From: a virus
Length of the DNA: 48,315 bases
IMG/VR virus record: IMGVR_UViG_3300043465_000269
Location: 1 to 48,315 of that record
Reading direction: 5' to 3' (one strand)
Shown: positions 48,310 through 48,315 of the stretch, in pieces
Position numbering within the stretch: the first letter of the stretch is position 1
Layout of the letters: each line of letters opens with the position of its first letter
Made by a program: the position numbers and the translations under genes
Notes under the pieces: generated by a model
The model's input: only the letters and a program-made list of their open reading frames with translations
Told to the model about the DNA's origin: nothing
Databases searched by the model: none

Positions 48310-48315
48310 ACGCTC

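Overview
This window is a contiguous piece of a tailed-phage genome of the T4 superfamily (myovirus). Essentially every gene is on the minus strand, so the natural reading direction is right to left. T4 core genes appear in the order typical of the T4-like cyanophage and rhizobial branch: prohead protease (21), scaffold (22), major capsid (23), a tail-tube-fold protein, uvsY, uvsW, late sigma factor 55, 47, 46, clamp 45, clamp loader 44/62, regA, DNA polymerase 43, uvsX and helicase 41. The paired CobS/CobT-like genes, a DUF3563-like micro-protein, PstS and Hsp20 suggest a phage of an alphaproteobacterium, perhaps a rhizobium relative. The host assignment is inference; no host DNA is visible.

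Layout, right to left. 48.3-44.1 kb: capsid module with three short late-promoter-like elements and a UUCG-loop terminator. 44.05-37.5 kb: recombination and late-transcription module (uvsY, uvsW, an Sm-like protein, 55, 47, a small MazG-like protein, 46). 37.5-35.5 kb: two overlapping glycosyltransferase-type genes, one resembling the TET-associated glycosyltransferases of base-modifying phages. 35.1-31.6 kb: a CobT-like protein (HExxH plus VWA) and a CobS-like AAA+ ATPase. 31.5-26.5 kb: a winged-helix protein, a glycosyltransferase, dNMP kinase, clamp 45, a DsbA-like protein, a GIY-YIG protein, 44, 62 and regA. 26.5-18 kb: dUTPase with an AT-hook tail, PAAR spike tip, virion/fibre proteins and a 1599-residue collagen-like fibre with a self-cleaving S74 C-terminus. 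18-13.9 kb: Hsp20, micro-proteins, PstS, two glycosyltransferases and a FkbM methyltransferase. 13.8-5.4 kb: small genes, a tRNA, 43, a cupin, uvsX and 41. 5.4 kb to the left end: a hyperplastic region of small genes, five tRNAs and a structured intergenic stretch.

The genes fit one plan. 43, 45, 44/62 and 41 form the replisome; uvsX/uvsY/uvsW and 46/47 do recombination; gp55 with clamp gp45 drives late transcription; RegA represses translation; dUTPase, dNMP kinase and the MazG-like protein shape nucleotide pools; PstS and Hsp20 are host-like auxiliary genes.

Regulation is unusually readable. Four near-identical early-type promoters (TTGAAA-N17-TATCTA) each carry a 4-N7-4 dyad centred about 65 bp upstream of the predicted start, the geometry of a LysR-type recognition site. 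A second set is consensus sigma70-like (TTGACA-N17-TATAAT); in four of these the upstream gene's TGA stop lies inside TTGACA. Two genes appear leaderless. Several predicted start codons were moved downstream because the longer reading frame would start at or upstream of the predicted transcription start, or inside a tRNA.
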